From contig JAAYQH010000479.1 in the NCBI GenBank assembly GCA_012519365.1, forward strand, positions 1-6,890: DNA of 6,890 bases, read 5' to 3'. This DNA comes from Planctomycetota bacterium. GTDB taxonomy: Bacteria > Planctomycetota > Phycisphaerae > Sedimentisphaerales > Anaerohalosphaeraceae. Of this stretch, positions 6,049 to 6,890 are shown piece after piece. The notes beneath the pieces are model-generated. The model was not told where the DNA came from and made no database searches. It saw only the letters and a program-made list of their open reading frames with translations. How positions within the stretch are numbered: position 1 is the stretch's first letter; every line of letters begins with the position of its first letter. The translations under genes were made by a program, and so were the position numbers.

Positions 6049-6674
6049 GGCGTGCGTTCCTCCACCGCGGCTTTCTTGAAGACCACCTCAATCCCGTTAC
6101 ACGGAACCAGATAGCACCCATGCAGTTCGTAACACTCCTGCATCCACCGACAGCTATTGACCAACAGACCGAACACTTTGCGCAGATGCCGCGATATCCA
6201 AAACGGCGTCTTAAAATCCAGTTTCAGCGACACAATCTCTATTCGCATATCCGAATAAAAGGTCGGTACTTTTCGCCGCAACTGCTGTTGCGGCCTGACA
6301 AAATAGTAAAACGAATACAATCCGAAAAACCGTTTGTGGGTGTAATCGGAATAATAGTACGGATTGGAAAAATGCGGCACAAAGTCATACGCCCTGCCGT
6401 CATCGCTCAGAACCCGCAGCATCTCGCCGAGCAGCCCTTCGAAATGGTCGATATGCTCCAGTACGCTGCGGCAATACAGCCGATCCGCACAGCCGTCCGG
6501 TAAAAACGGAAGCCCCTTTTCAATGTCCGCGACAATATCTACCGCCTCCAGATCCACACGGTCAATTGTAATCACAGACGCATCGCGCCGCTTTGGCCCG
6601 CAACCGATTTCAACTGCCACTGCACGCCCCCCGGCCAGCCGCTTGGCAAGATCAATTTTGATTTTGGCGCTCAC
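6045..6674 (-). CDS. SAM-dependent class I methyltransferase of a polysaccharide cluster
   Basis: With the GTG start the protein has 209 residues. Motif I is VEIGCGP (21-27), followed by ITIDRV (35-40, D38 at the end of strand 2), DIVADIEKGLPF (46-57), RSVLEHI (69-75) and LRVLSDDGRAYDFVPHF (86-102). This is the Methyltransf_11-type order. SDYTHKRFF (109-117) resembles a block in small methyltransferases often found beside glycosyltransferases. The substrate is unknown, possibly a sugar or lipid-linked glycan. I reject the longest frame starting at 6806, because its first 44 residues overlap the end of the upstream gene and lack methyltransferase character. The GTG at 6672-6674 has GAGGGA six bases before it and lies 20 bases after that gene's stop. 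The gene ends in a 4-nt overlap with the glycosyltransferase. Confidence 0.83.
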   Translation of the reverse strand: MSAKIKIDLAKRLAGGRAVAVEIGCGPKRRDASVITIDRVDLEAVDIVADIEKGLPFLPDGCADRLYCRSVLEHIDHFEGLLGEMLRVLSDDGRAYDFVPHFSNPYYYSDYTHKRFFGLYSFYYFVRPQQQLRRKVPTFYSDMRIEIVSLKLDFKTPFWISRHLRKVFGLLVNSCRWMQECYELHGCYLVPCNGIEVVFKKAAVEERTP

Positions 6675-6680
6675 TGGGTT

Positions 6681-6686
6681 TCCCTC
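6681..6686 (-). promoter_or_regulatory. Shine-Dalgarno that sets the methyltransferase start
   Basis: The minus strand reads GAGGGA, six bases, then GTG. It lies just after the upstream stop (6695-6697) and decides for the short GTG start over the in-frame ATG at 6804-6806. Confidence 0.6.
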
Positions 6687-6694
6687 TTCATCGT

Positions 6695-6890
6695 TCAAAT
6701 TCCCAATGCCTTGCGGCTGCTTCGGGAAAACAGCGGAGGCACAAGCAATCTCCGGATTTTCTTGCCGATCCGCATTCTTTTGGAATTGTAATACCGTTTC
6801 TGCCATGTTTGGTATTTTTCTTCAAATTCCGACAACGCCGGCGGATTGCCTTTGAAACCGACCCCGACGACCGTGTGAGGAAAGTTTTCC
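6695..6890 (-). CDS. C-terminal 64 residues of an unidentified protein of the glycan operon (runs off right edge)
   Basis: The frame beginning ENFPHTVVGVGFKGNPPALS is open from the window edge to a TGA at 6695-6697. It has a believable protein composition: an acidic/aromatic helix (SEFEEKYQTWQKRYYN) followed by a strongly basic tail (KRMRIGKKIRRLL) ending in KALGI. The gene then stops 20 bases before the methyltransferase GTG, fitting an operon. Basic C-termini of this kind occur in membrane-associated glycosyltransferases, but the fragment is too short to name a family. It is in a different frame from the long methyltransferase reading, which overlaps it. Confidence 0.6.
   Translation of the reverse strand, partial: ENFPHTVVGVGFKGNPPALSEFEEKYQTWQKRYYNSKRMRIGKKIRRLLVPPLFSRSSRKALGI

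Overview
The window carries six protein genes: two partial at the window edges and four complete. Two gene-free stretches separate some of them. Family assignments come from reading motifs in the translations, and no database search was possible. The mix suggests an environmental Gram-negative-type bacterium. The PurS-PurS-PurL fusion, the GC hairpin repeats with GTAA loops, and the secreted esterase beside polysaccharide genes make Planctomycetota or a relative (PVC group) my best guess. That guess is an inference, not shown by any single marker.

Layout: (1) 1-1264, minus strand, holds the first 421 residues of a purine-biosynthesis FGAM synthase whose N-terminus has two PurS-like domains before the PurL body. 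(2) 1265-1874 has no gene. It holds two 79-nt direct repeat copies (about 91% identical), a fragment, an inverted hairpin relative and several further strong hairpins, then an AT-rich stretch next to tyrA. (3) 1875-2747, minus, is prephenate dehydrogenase (tyrosine synthesis). (4) 2748-3014 is a T-rich divergent control region with a plausible tyrA promoter. (5) 3015-4124, plus, is accA, the carboxyltransferase alpha subunit of acetyl-CoA carboxylase, with a short C-terminal tail. (6) 4160-6890, minus, is a tightly packed operon read right to left: the end of an unidentified protein, a SAM methyltransferase, a GT4-type glycosyltransferase and a secreted alpha/beta-hydrolase esterase. Its inner genes are joined by 4-nt stop/start overlaps.

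How they fit together: purSL, tyrA and accA are housekeeping genes of purine, tyrosine and fatty-acid synthesis, with no sign of co-regulation. The methyltransferase, glycosyltransferase and esterase look like part of a larger cell-surface glycan or exopolysaccharide locus extending beyond the right edge. I found no convincing evidence of a wholly new system. The points most worth following are the hairpin-repeat region, the tandem PurS fusion, and the exported esterase translationally coupled to glycan-building enzymes.
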